NCBI RefSeq assembly: GCF_014198245.1 | Contig: NZ_JACIHE010000016.1 | Location: 1 to 64,000, forward strand | Origin: Bradyrhizobium sp. cir1 | Lineage (GTDB): Bacteria > Pseudomonadota > Alphaproteobacteria > Rhizobiales > Xanthobacteraceae | DNA length: 64,000 nt | Direction of reading: 5' to 3' | Shown here: one piece after another, positions 8,884 through 18,113 of the stretch | Position numbering within the stretch: the stretch's first letter is position 1 | Layout of the letters: each line of letters begins with the position of its first letter | Position numbers and translations under genes: made by a program | Notes under the pieces: model-generated | Database searches by the model: none | Told to the model about the DNA's origin: nothing | What the model saw: the letters and a program-made list of their open reading frames with translations, nothing else

Positions 8884-9348
8884 ATGAACGATAAGTCCGT
8901 GTCGATCCGTCCCGCGCGCCGCGAGGACGTCCCGGCGATCGTGGCGATGCTGGCCGATGATCATCTCGGGCGCGCGCGCGAGCGCGTGGAGGATCCGCTG
9001 CCTGCGCCCTACTACGCGGCATTCGAGCGGGTCGAGCGCGATCCAAATCTGTCGCTCGTGGTTGCCGAAAGCGAGGGCAAAGTGGTCGGCTGCCTGCAAC
9101 TCGCTGTTCTCTCTGGCATCAGCTCGCAAGGCGGCATCCGCGGTCTGCTCGAGGATGTGCGCGTTGCTTCCGATTGTCGCAGCCGCGGCATCGGCGAGCA
9201 GTTGGTACAATGGGCCGTGACGGAAGCAAAGGCGCGCGGCTGCAATCTGGTCGAACTGCTGACGCACCAGACGCGCGTGGATGCGCAGCGCTTCTACAAG
9301 CGGCTCGGCTTCACAGCGAGTCATGTCGGCATGACTGTCCGCTTTTGA
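8884..9348 (+). CDS. GNAT-family N-acetyltransferase
   Basis: The 154-residue protein has the single GNAT fold that transfers acetyl from acetyl-CoA to an amine. It starts VSIRPARREDVPAIVAM (strand 1 and helix 1), has the V/LEDVRVASDCRSRGIGEQL segment that forms the CoA pyrophosphate-binding loop (R/Q-x-x-G-x-G/A) near residue 95, and ends with a RFYKRLGFTASHVGM acceptor-domain motif. The substrate is unknown. It follows the GST gene by 41 bases and may share its transcript. Confidence 0.88.
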   Translation: MNDKSVSIRPARREDVPAIVAMLADDHLGRARERVEDPLPAPYYAAFERVERDPNLSLVVAESEGKVVGCLQLAVLSGISSQGGIRGLLEDVRVASDCRSRGIGEQLVQWAVTEAKARGCNLVELLTHQTRVDAQRFYKRLGFTASHVGMTVRF

Positions 9349-9356
9349 GGCAGCAA

Positions 9357-9480
9357 GAGCGTTTTCGAGCGAAGTGGATACCGGTTCGCGTAACGAAAAC
9401 GCGTCAATACAAAAATCCAGAGTCTCGTTCCGGTTGTATCGGAATGGGGCTCTGGCCGCGTGCGGTTGCTGGATCAGCGA
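9357..9480. repeat. intergenic repeat with hairpin
   Basis: The segment carries the phrase GAGCGAAGTGGATACCGGTT, which I recall as an abundant intergenic repeat in rhizobial genomes, followed by an imperfect palindrome around CAGAGTCTCGTTCCG and CGGAATGGGGCTCTG. No coding capacity is convincing here. Confidence 0.65.
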
Positions 9481-9604
9481 AATCGGATCGCGCATTCGTT
9501 CATCTTAAGAGCCGGTAAACTACCCGTCCGTCGTTCACGTGGACGCGGCAACGAACGGTGCTACGCAGCGTCAGACACCGGGCTCGGTCGGTTCGGGGAT
9601 TTCG

Positions 9605-9811
9605 ATGACAAGCTATTCAATCATCAAGGTCGGCAACGACTACGTTGTGCAGGCCAACGACAAGTGCATTCTGAAAGTCGGCAGCCGCCGCCGTGCCGCG
9701 CAATTGATCAGCGAGGCCACGGACTTGCTGAATGCGCTCACTGCTGTCGAATCCCCGGAAATCGCCCCCGAGGCGCCTTCACTCCAGCGTGAGACGCCCA
9801 AACTTCCTTGA
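9605..9811 (+). CDS. small protein, 68 aa, function unknown
   Basis: The frame from the ATG at 9605 (preceded by CGGGGATTTC) gives a 68-residue soluble protein. MTSYSIIKVGNDYVVQAND begins it, followed by a CILKVGSRRRAAQLISEATDLLNAL segment that looks like a short beta hairpin plus helix, then a disordered Pro-rich tail. A GTG at 9539 would lengthen it by 22 unconserved residues. I do not recognise a named family. It precedes serC by 79 bases in the same direction, but the leader structure there suggests separate regulation. Confidence 0.65.
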   Translation: MTSYSIIKVGNDYVVQANDKCILKVGSRRRAAQLISEATDLLNALTAVESPEIAPEAPSLQRETPKLP

Positions 9812-9890
9812 CGTCTCTTCCCGATTCCCGTATCAGCCGCGGCGGGACACCTCCCCCCAACGGGAGGCTTACTATCTGGAAGGGTAGATT
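9812..9890 (+). promoter_or_regulatory. serC leader, candidate serC RNA motif
   Basis: The 79 bases before serC contain a hairpin CCTCCC-CCCAAC-GGGAGG (9850-9867) and end in GGAAGGGTAGATT before the start codon. A conserved structured element called the serC motif has been described by comparative genomics upstream of serC in Alphaproteobacteria. Position and the G/C hairpin agree with that, but I have not matched the published consensus base by base. If real, it would act in cis on serC-serA expression. Confidence 0.45.
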
Positions 9891-11063
9891 ATGACTGTAG
9901 CGAAGCCCGCTTCGCGGCCGACCGTGCCGCATTTCTCCTCCGGCCCCTGCGCCAAGCGCCCCGGCTGGAACGCCCAAAATCTCAAGGACGCAGCGCTCGG
10001 CCGCTCGCATCGTGCGAAGGTCGGCAAGACCAAGCTCAAGCTCGCGATCGATCTGACGCGCGAAGTGCTTGAAGTGCCCGCCGATTATCGCATCGGCATC
10101 GTGCCGGCCTCCGATACCGGCGCGGTCGAGATGGCGCTGTGGTCGCTGCTCGGCGCACGGCCCGTCACCACGCTCGCCTGGGAATCCTTCGGCGAGGGCT
10201 GGGTCAGCGACATCGTCAAGGAATTGAAGCTCAAGGACGTCACCAAGCTCAACGCTGCTTACGGTGAGATTCCCGACCTCTCCAAGGTCGATCCCAAGAG
10301 CGACGTCGTCTTCACCTGGAACGGCACCACCTCGGGCGTGCGCGTGCCGAACGCCGACTGGATCAGCGCGACCCGCGAAGGCCTGACCATCTGCGACGCG
10401 ACGTCCGCCGCGTTTGCGCAAGCGCTCGACTGGGCCAAGCTCGACGTCGTCACCTTCTCCTGGCAGAAGGCGCTCGGCGGCGAAGCCGCGCACGGCATGC
10501 TGATCCTGTCGCCGCGCGCGGTGGAGCGGCTCGAGACCTACAAGCCGGCCTGGCCGCTGCCGAAGATCTTCCGCATGACCAAGGGCGGCAAGCTCAACGA
10601 AGGCATCTTCGTCGGCGAAACCATCAACACGCCCTCGATGCTCTGCGTCGAGGACTATCTCGATGCGCTGAACTGGGCCAAGTCGATCGGCGGCCTCAAG
10701 GCGCTGATCGCGCGCGCCGACGCCAACACCAAGGTGCTGGCCGACTGGAAGGCGAAGACGCCCTGGATTGACTTCCTGGCCAAGGACGCCTCGATCCGCT
10801 CCAACACCTCGGTGTGCCTGAAGTTCACCGATCCCGCGATCACCTCGCTCTCGGACGACGCACAGGCGGAGTTCAGCAAGAAGCTGGTCGCGCTGGTCGA
10901 GAAGGAAGGCGCCGGCTACGACTTCGCCTATTACCGCGATGCGCCGGCCGGCCTGCGCATCTGGTGCGGCGCCACGGTGGAAGCAAAGGACGTCGAACTG
11001 CTGACGCAGTGGATCGACTGGGCCTTCGCCGAGACCAAGGCCACGCTGGCCAAGGCGGCGTAG
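9891..11063 (+). CDS. serC: phosphoserine aminotransferase
   Basis: SerC converts 3-phosphohydroxypyruvate and glutamate to phosphoserine and 2-oxoglutarate, the second step of serine synthesis. The 390-residue protein starts RPTVPHFSSGPCAKRPGW as in the long alphaproteobacterial form. It has the PLP-binding lysine in VVTFSWQKALGGEAAHGM at about residue 195, the cofactor aspartate in TICDATSAAF at about 168 and the substrate loop NEGIFVGETINTPSML near 240. The neighbouring serA supplies its substrate, so the two genes form a pathway pair on the same strand with a 154-base gap. Confidence 0.96.
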   Translation: MTVAKPASRPTVPHFSSGPCAKRPGWNAQNLKDAALGRSHRAKVGKTKLKLAIDLTREVLEVPADYRIGIVPASDTGAVEMALWSLLGARPVTTLAWESFGEGWVSDIVKELKLKDVTKLNAAYGEIPDLSKVDPKSDVVFTWNGTTSGVRVPNADWISATREGLTICDATSAAFAQALDWAKLDVVTFSWQKALGGEAAHGMLILSPRAVERLETYKPAWPLPKIFRMTKGGKLNEGIFVGETINTPSMLCVEDYLDALNWAKSIGGLKALIARADANTKVLADWKAKTPWIDFLAKDASIRSNTSVCLKFTDPAITSLSDDAQAEFSKKLVALVEKEGAGYDFAYYRDAPAGLRIWCGATVEAKDVELLTQWIDWAFAETKATLAKAA

Positions 11064-11080
11064 TTCGCTCCAACTTATTC

Positions 11081-11140
11081 TCGTCATGGCCGGGCTTGAC
11101 CCGGCCATCCATCGATCAAGAGAGATGGATCCGCGGGGCT
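11081..11140. repeat. intergenic palindrome between serC and serA
   Basis: A 7-base-pair hairpin GGCCGGG-CTTGA-CCCGGCC (11088-11106) with flanking TCATGG/CCATCC sequence is one of the small palindromic units scattered through this window. No gene fits here. Confidence 0.65.
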
Positions 11141-11217
11141 CTGGCGTGAAGACGCGCTTCGCGCTTAAGCCCGCAGATGACATTCCGTAAATGCAGCACG
11201 CACCACGGATCATCCCC

Positions 11218-12807
11218 ATGACCAAACCCAAAGTTCTCATTTCCGACGCACTCTCTCCCGCCGCCGTGCAGATCTTCAAAGACCGCGGCGTCGAGGTCGA
11301 CTTCCAGCCCAACCTCGGCAAGGACAAGGACAAGCTGGCCGAGATCATCGGCAATTACGACGGCCTTGCGATCCGCTCCGCGACGAAGGCGACCGCCAAG
11401 ATCCTCGAGAAGGCGGCGAAGCTGAAGGTGATCGGCCGCGCCGGCATCGGCGTCGACAATGTCGAGATCCCGGCCGCGACGGCCAAGGGCATCATCGTGA
11501 TGAACACGCCGTTCGGCAATTCGATCACGACCGCCGAGCACGCCATCACCCTGATGCTGGCGCTCGCCCGGGAGATCCCGCAGGCCGACATATCGACCCA
11601 GGCCGGCAAGTGGGAGAAGAACCGCTTCATGGGCGTCGAGATCACCGGCAAGGTGCTGGGCGTGGTCGGTTGCGGCAATATCGGCTCGATCGTCGCCGAC
11701 CGCGCGCTCGGTCTGCGCATGAAGGTGATCGCGTTCGATCCGTTCCTGTCGCCGGAGCGCGCCAAGGACATCGGCGTCGAGAAGGTCGATCTCGACGACC
11801 TCCTCAAGCGCGCCGATTTCATCACGCTGCATACGCCGCTGACCGAGAAGACCAGGAACATCATCGACGCGGCCGCGATCGCCAAGATGAAGAAGGGCGT
11901 GCGCCTGATCAACTGCGCCCGCGGCGGCCTCGTCGACGAACAGGCGGTGGTCGATGCGCTCAATTCCAAGCACATCGCGGGTGCCGCCTTCGACGTCTTC
12001 GTCGAGGAGCCCGCGACCTCCAACGTGCTGTTCGGCCATCCCAACGTGATCTGCACCCCGCATCTCGGCGCCTCCACCACGGAAGCGCAGGAGAACGTCG
12101 CGCTCCAGGTCGCCGAGCAGATGTCGGATTACCTCTTGACCGGCGCGATCTCGAACGCGGTCAACTTCCCCTCGATCACGGCGGAAGAAGCGCCGAAGCT
12201 GAAGCCGTTCATCGCGCTCGCCGAGAAGCTCGGCTCGTTCGCCGGCCAGCTCACCGAGACCGGAATCCTCAAGGTCGAGATCACTTATGAGGGCCACGTC
12301 GCCGAGATGAAGATCAAGGCGATCACCTCCGCCGTGCTGTCGGGCCTGCTGCGACCGATGCTGGGCGAGGTCAACGTGGTGTCCGCCCCGGTCGTCGCCA
12401 AGGAGCGCGGCATGGTGGTGGACGAGATCGTGCGCGCCGCCCAGAGCGACTATGAAAGCCTGATCACCGTGACGGTCGCGACCGAACGCCAGGAGCGCTC
12501 GGTCTCCGGCACCGTCTATCACGACGGCAAGCCGCGCCTGGTCGACATCAAGGGCATCCGCGTCGACGCCGAGTTCGGCAAGTCGATGATCTACGTCACC
12601 AACGAGGACAAGCCGGGCTTCATCGGCAGTTTCGCCGGCCTCCTGGGCGACGCCAAGATCAATATCGCGACCTTCCATCTCGGCCGCGTCGAGCAGGGCG
12701 GCGACGCTATCGCGCTGGTCGAGGTCGACGGCGCGGTGCCGGCGGACGTGCTCGCCAAGGTGCAGGCCCTGCCGCAGGTCAAGCAGGCCAAGGCGCTGAC
12801 TTTCTGA
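11218..12807 (+). CDS. serA: D-3-phosphoglycerate dehydrogenase
   Basis: SerA oxidises 3-phosphoglycerate with NAD+ to start serine synthesis. The 529-residue protein is the long three-part form. The substrate and nucleotide domains have the NAD-binding GVVGCGNIGSIVA at about 146, the catalytic arginine in NCARGGLVDE at about 235 and the catalytic His in CTPHLGAST at about 283. An intervening ASB domain spans about residues 320-450, and a C-terminal ACT domain (MIYVTNEDKPGFIGSFAGLLG) may bind serine for feedback. The start at 11218 is chosen over 11191 because it leads straight into MTKPKVLISD. A strong terminator follows. Confidence 0.97.
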   Translation: MTKPKVLISDALSPAAVQIFKDRGVEVDFQPNLGKDKDKLAEIIGNYDGLAIRSATKATAKILEKAAKLKVIGRAGIGVDNVEIPAATAKGIIVMNTPFGNSITTAEHAITLMLALAREIPQADISTQAGKWEKNRFMGVEITGKVLGVVGCGNIGSIVADRALGLRMKVIAFDPFLSPERAKDIGVEKVDLDDLLKRADFITLHTPLTEKTRNIIDAAAIAKMKKGVRLINCARGGLVDEQAVVDALNSKHIAGAAFDVFVEEPATSNVLFGHPNVICTPHLGASTTEAQENVALQVAEQMSDYLLTGAISNAVNFPSITAEEAPKLKPFIALAEKLGSFAGQLTETGILKVEITYEGHVAEMKIKAITSAVLSGLLRPMLGEVNVVSAPVVAKERGMVVDEIVRAAQSDYESLITVTVATERQERSVSGTVYHDGKPRLVDIKGIRVDAEFGKSMIYVTNEDKPGFIGSFAGLLGDAKINIATFHLGRVEQGGDAIALVEVDGAVPADVLAKVQALPQVKQAKALTF

Positions 12808-12871
12808 GGCGCGGTCATTCCGTGGCGCGCGCCACGGAATGACGGGCATCATATATTCCGACCTGCGGAAC

Positions 12872-12908
12872 AACGCCGCCTCCCTCACCGGAGGCGGCGT
12901 TTTATTTT
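12872..12908 (+). terminator. rho-independent terminator of serA
   Basis: A 12-base-pair stem (AACGCCGCCTCC with GGAGGCGGCGTT) and six-base loop is followed by TTTATTTT. It sits 65 bases after the serA stop codon. Confidence 0.9.
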
Positions 12909-12982
12909 CCCGCACTCCCCCAACTTTGTGTACCAATGGCTGCAGGACGCTTCGTACCAATCGTTCGACAAGGGAGAAAACA

Positions 12983-14155
12983 ATGCGTGAAGCCGTCATC
13001 GTTTCCTATGCGCGCACGGGCCTCGCAAAATCCGGCCGCGGCGGGTTCAACATCACGCCGCCGATGTCGCTCGCAGCCCACGCCATCCAGCACGCTGTGA
13101 GCCGCGCCGGCGTCGAGAAGGACTATGTCGAGGACTGCTATCTCGGCAATTGCGCCCACGGCGCGCCGAACATCGGCCGCCAGGCCGCGCTGCTCGCCGG
13201 TTTGCCGAAGACCACGGCCGGCGTCTCGGTGAACCGCTTCTGCTCATCGGGGCTGCAGACCATCGCGATGGCCGCCAACTCGATCCGCTCCGACGGCGCC
13301 GACTGCATCGTCGCCGGCGGCGTCGAGAGCATCTCGATCCCCGGCGGCGGCTCGCCGAAGGAATGGGTCGATCCTGATCTGCTCAAGGTCGCCCCCGACA
13401 TCTTCATGGCGATGATCGACACCGCCGACATCGTCGCCGAGCGCTACAAGCTCAGCCGCGAATACCAGGACGAGTTCTCGCTGGAATCGCAGCGCCGCAT
13501 GGCCGCGGCGCAGCAGGCGAACAAGTTCAAGGACGAGATCGTCCCGATGAAGACCAAGATGAAGGTGGTGGACAAGCAGACCAAGGCCGAGAGCATCGTC
13601 GACTACGTCGTCGATCGCGACGAGTGCAACCGGCCCGAGACCACGATGGATGGATTGGCAAAACTCGAGCCGGTGAAGGGCCCCGGCAAGTTCGTCACCG
13701 CCGGCAATGCCAGCCAGCTCTCCGACGGCGCCGCCGCCGTCGTGCTGATGGAGGCCAAGGACGCCGAGAAGCGCGGCCTCAAGCCGCTCGGCCGCTTCGT
13801 CGCCTGGGCGACCGCGGGCTGCGAGCCCGACGAGATGGGCATCGGCCCTGTGTTCGCGATCCCGAAGCTGCTCAAGCGCACCGGCCTCAAGATCGACGAC
13901 ATCGATCTGTGGGAGCTCAACGAGGCCTTCGCCAGCCAGTGCCTGTATTGCCGCGACCAGCTCGGCATCGATCCCGCCAAGTACAACGTCAACGGCGGCT
14001 CGATCGCGATCGGCCATCCGTTCGGCATGACCGGCGCCCGTCTCACCGGCCATCTGCTGCAGGAAGGCGCGCGGCGCAAGGCCAAGTGGGGCGTGGTGAC
14101 GATGTGCATCGGCGGCGGCCAGGGCGGCGCCGGCCTGTTCGAGATCTACAGCTGA
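12983..14155 (+). CDS. acetyl-CoA acyltransferase (thiolase)
   Basis: The 390-residue protein is a thiolase, either degradative (beta-ketoacyl-CoA cleavage in fatty-acid oxidation) or biosynthetic. It shows the nucleophilic cysteine in SVNRFCSSGLQTIAMAA at about residue 88, the NEAFASQCLY motif at about 325, the GGSIAIGHPFGMTGAR histidine motif at about 350 and the second catalytic cysteine in VVTMCIGGGQGGAGLFE near 380. It is preceded by AAGGGAGAAAACA as ribosome site and ends in a clear terminator, so it is probably monocistronic. Chain-length preference cannot be told. Confidence 0.93.
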   Translation: MREAVIVSYARTGLAKSGRGGFNITPPMSLAAHAIQHAVSRAGVEKDYVEDCYLGNCAHGAPNIGRQAALLAGLPKTTAGVSVNRFCSSGLQTIAMAANSIRSDGADCIVAGGVESISIPGGGSPKEWVDPDLLKVAPDIFMAMIDTADIVAERYKLSREYQDEFSLESQRRMAAAQQANKFKDEIVPMKTKMKVVDKQTKAESIVDYVVDRDECNRPETTMDGLAKLEPVKGPGKFVTAGNASQLSDGAAAVVLMEAKDAEKRGLKPLGRFVAWATAGCEPDEMGIGPVFAIPKLLKRTGLKIDDIDLWELNEAFASQCLYCRDQLGIDPAKYNVNGGSIAIGHPFGMTGARLTGHLLQEGARRKAKWGVVTMCIGGGQGGAGLFEIYS

Positions 14156-14175
14156 GACCAGGCACGATGAGAGCG

Positions 14176-14206
14176 AAAGGGCACGGCGCAAGCCGTGCCC
14201 TTTTTG
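14176..14206 (+). terminator. rho-independent terminator of the thiolase gene
   Basis: A 12-base-pair stem (AAAGGGCACGGC, GCAA loop, GCCGTGCCC plus TTT) runs into TTTTT about 20 bases after the stop codon. Confidence 0.92.
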
Positions 14207-14224
14207 TTCGGGCTGTATCCACAT

Positions 14225-14304
14225 CGTCATTGCGAGCGAAGCGAAGCAATCCAGAGTCTCACCGCGGAGGCAGTCTGGATTGCTTCGCTTCGCTCGCAAT
14301 GACG
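14225..14304. repeat. 80-bp intergenic inverted repeat, family copy 1
   Basis: The ends are 31-base near-perfect inverted copies beginning CGTCATTGCGAGCGAAG. A second copy of the same family lies at 35153-35232. Such elements fold into one long hairpin and are typical of Bradyrhizobium intergenic space. Confidence 0.9.
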
Positions 14305-14329
14305 GAGGACGAATGCGATAGCCGTCGCC

Positions 14330-17300
14330 TCACGCCCCCGCCGTCACCGGAGCGAACGCCACTTCGATCAGCGTGCCGTGGCCGGCGCTCTTGATGTTGA
14401 ACTGGGCGCGGTTGGCTTCGACCAGCGCTTTCGTCAGCGACAAATTGAGCGCGGAACTGTCTGCGGCGTCCCCGGGCGGCGGGGTGCGGAAGGGCTCCAT
14501 GGCGGCAGCGACCTCGCGTTCTGAGAGGCCATGGCCGGTGTCGCGGATGCGAAGCGCGATCTCGCCGCGGTCGGTCATCGCCGTCGAGACGATGACCTGG
14601 CCGCCGGCGCTGGCCAGCCGGATCGAGTTCGAGATCAAATTCATGGTGATCTGCCGCATCGCGCGCGCGTCCACGCTCACCAGCGGCAGCGCATGCGCCA
14701 GCGAGGTGCGGATGATGATGCGCTCGCGGTTGGCCTGCGGCTGCATCACCACGACGCAGGCCTCGACGAGGTCGTTGAGGTTGAGGTTGGCGAAGGTGAG
14801 GTCGAGCTTGCCGGTCTCGATCCGCGACAGCTCCAGCAAATCGTCGATGATGGCGATGACGCGCTCGCCGGAGGCGCGGATGTCCTTCATGTATTCGCCG
14901 TAGCGCTCGTTGCCGAGGGTGCCGAAGCGCTCCGAGATCATCACCTCGGCAAAGCCGATGATGGCGTTGAGCGGGGTACGGATCTCGTGGCTGATGCGCG
15001 CCAGCATGTCGGCCTTGGCATTCGCCGCGCCGTCGACGAGGCGGCGGGCCTGCGTCAGCTCGCTCTCGCCCTTCTTGCTCTGCGACAGATCGCGGAACAC
15101 GGCGAAGAAGTTCGGGCCGTCGGGCCGGGTGCGGCCCATGATCATCGCGAGCGGAATGGCGCCGCCCTTCTTCTCGCGCCCCAGCACCTCGCGGCCATGG
15201 TCGAGCAGGCTCGCGATGTCCTGGCTCTTCACGCTGTCGAGATAGTCGGCGACGACCTGCTGGCTCTCGGGCGCGAACAGCGCCACCAGGTTCTGCTCGA
15301 GCAGCGCATCGCCGTCATAGCCGAACAGCGCCTCGGCGCTGCGGTTGCAGGCGTGGATGTTGCCTTCGGCATCGAACATGACGATGCCCTCGGCCGTGGT
15401 GTCGAGGATCGCGGCGAGATCTTCGGCGTCGGCATCGCCGGCCGCAGGCTCGAGATCGGGCGCGTAGGGGAAGGACTCGGGAACGATGGGCTCGGCCACA
15501 ACCGGCGGCGCAGCGACGGCGGCAGGGGCCGCCACCACAAGTGCAGGACTGGGCAGCGCGCAGATCAGCGCATGCGCGCTGTCGCCGTCCCAGTCGATGC
15601 TGTGCAGATGCGCTTCAGTCGTCGGCAGCGGCGCTTCACCATTGGGAAGCGTCGCGCTGATCGTCACCGGCGTGCCGCCTTGCGAGGTGCTGCTGGCCGA
15701 CGACACGCCCGGCTCGACATAGAGCGCATCCAGCCCGCCGGCATGCTCCAGCGCGCTCAGGCTGGCATAGCCCATGCGCGCGAGGAACGCCGGGTTGGCG
15801 TAGAGCAGGCGGTCGAGGCGATAAATCAAAATGCCCGTCGGCAACAGATCGAGCAGCGTGCGGTCGCGCAGGCTGGTGCCGCGCGCCGGCGGCGCCGGCT
15901 CGGTCAGCCATTCGGCCGGCGCGGGCGGCGGCAGAGGTTCGGGCTCAAGCTCGGGCTCGGACAGCGGCGGCTCGGCTGTGATCTCCACGGCCGGCGGCTC
16001 GACGCTGGCGGCTGCGATGCTCTCGCGCTCGCGTTCGAGCCGCTCGGACAATTGCCGCGCGAGCTCGTTGAACGCGCTGTTCTCGACCGGCGTCAGCGTC
16101 GGCGATCTGGTATCGCCGGGGCTGCGGAACGGCACGACGTTGGGAGGCGTTTCCACGGATGTTTCCAAATCGGCTGGGTGTGAATTCGCTTCGGTGAGAG
16201 GTTCGGGCAGTTCGGCGACAGGCTCAGGTGTTGGCTCAGGCTCTGGCGGCTCGATCGGCGGCGGCGCCGCCGCTGCCTCAGCCTCAGGCTCGACGCTGTC
16301 GGCGGGCGGGCCTTGCGGCGCGACGAACAGCTCATAGCGGCGCAGCGCATCGAGCCGGTTGAGGCCGTCGAGATCGCGGCAGACGCCAAAACCTCTGAAG
16401 CCCGCAAAATTGCGATCGCAGTCGTAGACCGGCAGGCCGGCGAGCTCGACCGGCAGATGCTCGCCGCCGTCGGCCGGCCAGTTCACGGTGATCCCGGCCC
16501 AGGTGTCGTGGCTTTCGAGCGCCTGTGCGACGCGTCCCTCCGGATCGAGTGCAAACTGGTCGGCGATCTCGCGCCAGGGGCGGCCGAAGCCGGCCGCGGT
16601 GTGTGCACCCATCAGGCGGATGAATTCGTCCGAGCCGAGCACGAAGCGGCCCTCCGCATCCATCTGCCAGAGGAAGCGCAACGGATGCTGGCGCGGTGGC
16701 CCTGCGGGAGCGGGCGGCGGCTCGACCATGCCGCCAGTGATGGGCGCGGGCTGCGGCGGCACAATGGCTGCGTGCGGGTTTTCAACCGGAGTCTTTGGTG
16801 CGATGGCGATCGCTTCAAAGGTCGTTGCCGCGACAGGCTCTTCGGTAGCGACGGCGTCCTGGATCGACACGATCTCCGCCGCCGGCTCCCTCTCGGCCGG
16901 CTCGGCAAAGGCATCGAACAGCGGGATTGCGGATGCAGTCTCGTTCGACGGCGCGGGCTGCACATCGTCCGGCACCGCGGCCGCAGGGACAGGCGCCTCG
17001 GACGCGGCCGCTTCGCGCGCAATCTCCTGCACAGCTTCAGGCGCAGCATCCGCAGCCGCCGGCTCGATCAGCGCGACCAGGCCGACATCGGCGCCCGTGC
17101 CGACCCGTTGCAGCACCATCTGCCCGATGCCGATCGGCGTCTCGACGCGGCCTGTAGCGAGCGCATCGCTGCACGCCTGCTCGAGACCGGCCTCGGTCAG
17201 ATCGCGGAAGCCGAGCAGGGGACGGGCGGCCTCGCTGGCGCCGACGAACAGTCCGTCGGGCGCGAACGCCGCCATCGGCACCTTCGCGGCCTCGACCAGG

Positions 17301-17704
17301 CGATGCAGCCGCTCGACCAGCGGCATGGCTTGCCCGGTCGGGTCCAGCGCGGTGACGAGCACGCCGTTCTTGCCGTCGGCAAAGTCGAGCCGCGCGCAGG
17401 CGCAGGTCATGAGCGTGCCGAGCCGGGCGCCGAAGCCGCGCAGCCGCTCCAGCCGCACGGCGCCGCTCGCCGGCAGCTGGCGAGCCAGCCGCGCCACCTG
17501 GCGGCGATGGCTGTCGGCGGGGCCGAAGATCTTCTCTGCTAGAGCGGCGGCATGGGCCGCGCCGAACAATCTTGCGCCGACCGGATTGGCCCACAGTACG
17601 CGGCTGCCGTCGACCGCAAAGAGCCAGGTGGCGAGCTGCGAGGTCGCATGCACGGCCAGCCGCGGATCGCCCACGCCTCGCAACTGGAAATCCGAACTAC
17701 TCAT
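14330..17704 (-). CDS. PdhS/PleC-like multi-PAS sensor histidine kinase
   Basis: This 1124-residue protein has no membrane segment or signal peptide. An N-terminal PAS-like region is followed by a long Pro/Ala/Glu-rich stretch (about 225-345) and a PAS around 345-450. A second Pro/Glu linker (about 475-630) leads to a PAS at about 635-720, then a PAS at about 765-890 (LDTTAEGIVMFDAEGNIHACN). The HisKA helix ISHEIRTPLNAIIGFAEVM has the phospho-acceptor His near 902, and the ATPase domain includes the N-box NLISNSIRLA and G-box DTGHGLSE. This layout and the H-box match the PdhS family, cytosolic kinases or phosphatases of the cell-cycle regulator DivK in Rhizobiales. Assignment to DivK control is inference from family. 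Confidence 0.85.
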   Translation of the reverse strand: MSSSDFQLRGVGDPRLAVHATSQLATWLFAVDGSRVLWANPVGARLFGAAHAAALAEKIFGPADSHRRQVARLARQLPASGAVRLERLRGFGARLGTLMTCACARLDFADGKNGVLVTALDPTGQAMPLVERLHRLVEAAKVPMAAFAPDGLFVGASEAARPLLGFRDLTEAGLEQACSDALATGRVETPIGIGQMVLQRVGTGADVGLVALIEPAAADAAPEAVQEIAREAAASEAPVPAAAVPDDVQPAPSNETASAIPLFDAFAEPAEREPAAEIVSIQDAVATEEPVAATTFEAIAIAPKTPVENPHAAIVPPQPAPITGGMVEPPPAPAGPPRQHPLRFLWQMDAEGRFVLGSDEFIRLMGAHTAAGFGRPWREIADQFALDPEGRVAQALESHDTWAGITVNWPADGGEHLPVELAGLPVYDCDRNFAGFRGFGVCRDLDGLNRLDALRRYELFVAPQGPPADSVEPEAEAAAAPPPIEPPEPEPTPEPVAELPEPLTEANSHPADLETSVETPPNVVPFRSPGDTRSPTLTPVENSAFNELARQLSERLERERESIAAASVEPPAVEITAEPPLSEPELEPEPLPPPAPAEWLTEPAPPARGTSLRDRTLLDLLPTGILIYRLDRLLYANPAFLARMGYASLSALEHAGGLDALYVEPGVSSASSTSQGGTPVTISATLPNGEAPLPTTEAHLHSIDWDGDSAHALICALPSPALVVAAPAAVAAPPVVAEPIVPESFPYAPDLEPAAGDADAEDLAAILDTTAEGIVMFDAEGNIHACNRSAEALFGYDGDALLEQNLVALFAPESQQVVADYLDSVKSQDIASLLDHGREVLGREKKGGAIPLAMIMGRTRPDGPNFFAVFRDLSQSKKGESELTQARRLVDGAANAKADMLARISHEIRTPLNAIIGFAEVMISERFGTLGNERYGEYMKDIRASGERVIAIIDDLLELSRIETGKLDLTFANLNLNDLVEACVVVMQPQANRERIIIRTSLAHALPLVSVDARAMRQITMNLISNSIRLASAGGQVIVSTAMTDRGEIALRIRDTGHGLSEREVAAAMEPFRTPPPGDAADSSALNLSLTKALVEANRAQFNIKSAGHGTLIEVAFAPVTAGA

Positions 17705-17953
17705 CCAACCGGCTTCACGTCTCGCTGTCGGCGTCTTCTGGGGGCGGCTGCCGGAATGGCAGCCTTAAGAAAGGGTTAGTATTGCCCGCGGGCGCGGGCA
17801 GGTCCACGGCCCCGGAAGGCGGAGCGCGGCCGAAAGCCGCGATAACCTTAATGGTGCCACCCAAGCAAGCCGCACCCCGGCCGCATCCGCAGGATTCGCG
17901 GGGGAGGCAATCGTCAGGCCGTTGCCGAGGCCCACGCGGCACTCTCGGTGCCA

Positions 17954-18113
17954 CCCTCCCCTGGAGGGGGAGGGTCGATCGCGCGCAGCGCGAGCGGGGT
18001 GGGGTGACGGTCTCTCCGCGACGGACAGTGCCCAAGTGGAGAGATCACCCCACCCCGTCACGCAATCTCGCTTCGCTCGATCGCGTGCCGACCCTCCCCC
18101 TCCAGGGGAGGGT
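17954..18113. repeat. long intergenic inverted repeat (about 160 bp)
   Basis: The 700-base gap between the kinase start and the phasin holds a large palindromic element. CCCTCCCCTGGAGGGGG at the left mirrors CCCCCTCCAGGGGAGGG at the right, and GGGGTGGGGTGA mirrors TCACCCCACCCC near the centre. Outside it (17705-17953 and 18114-18403) I see no gene; the right part should hold the phasin promoter. Confidence 0.85.

Noticed and set aside
8956..9220. Extra frames around the acetyltransferase gene
   Set aside because: They are out-of-frame shadows with Ser/Arg-rich composition and no ribosome site.
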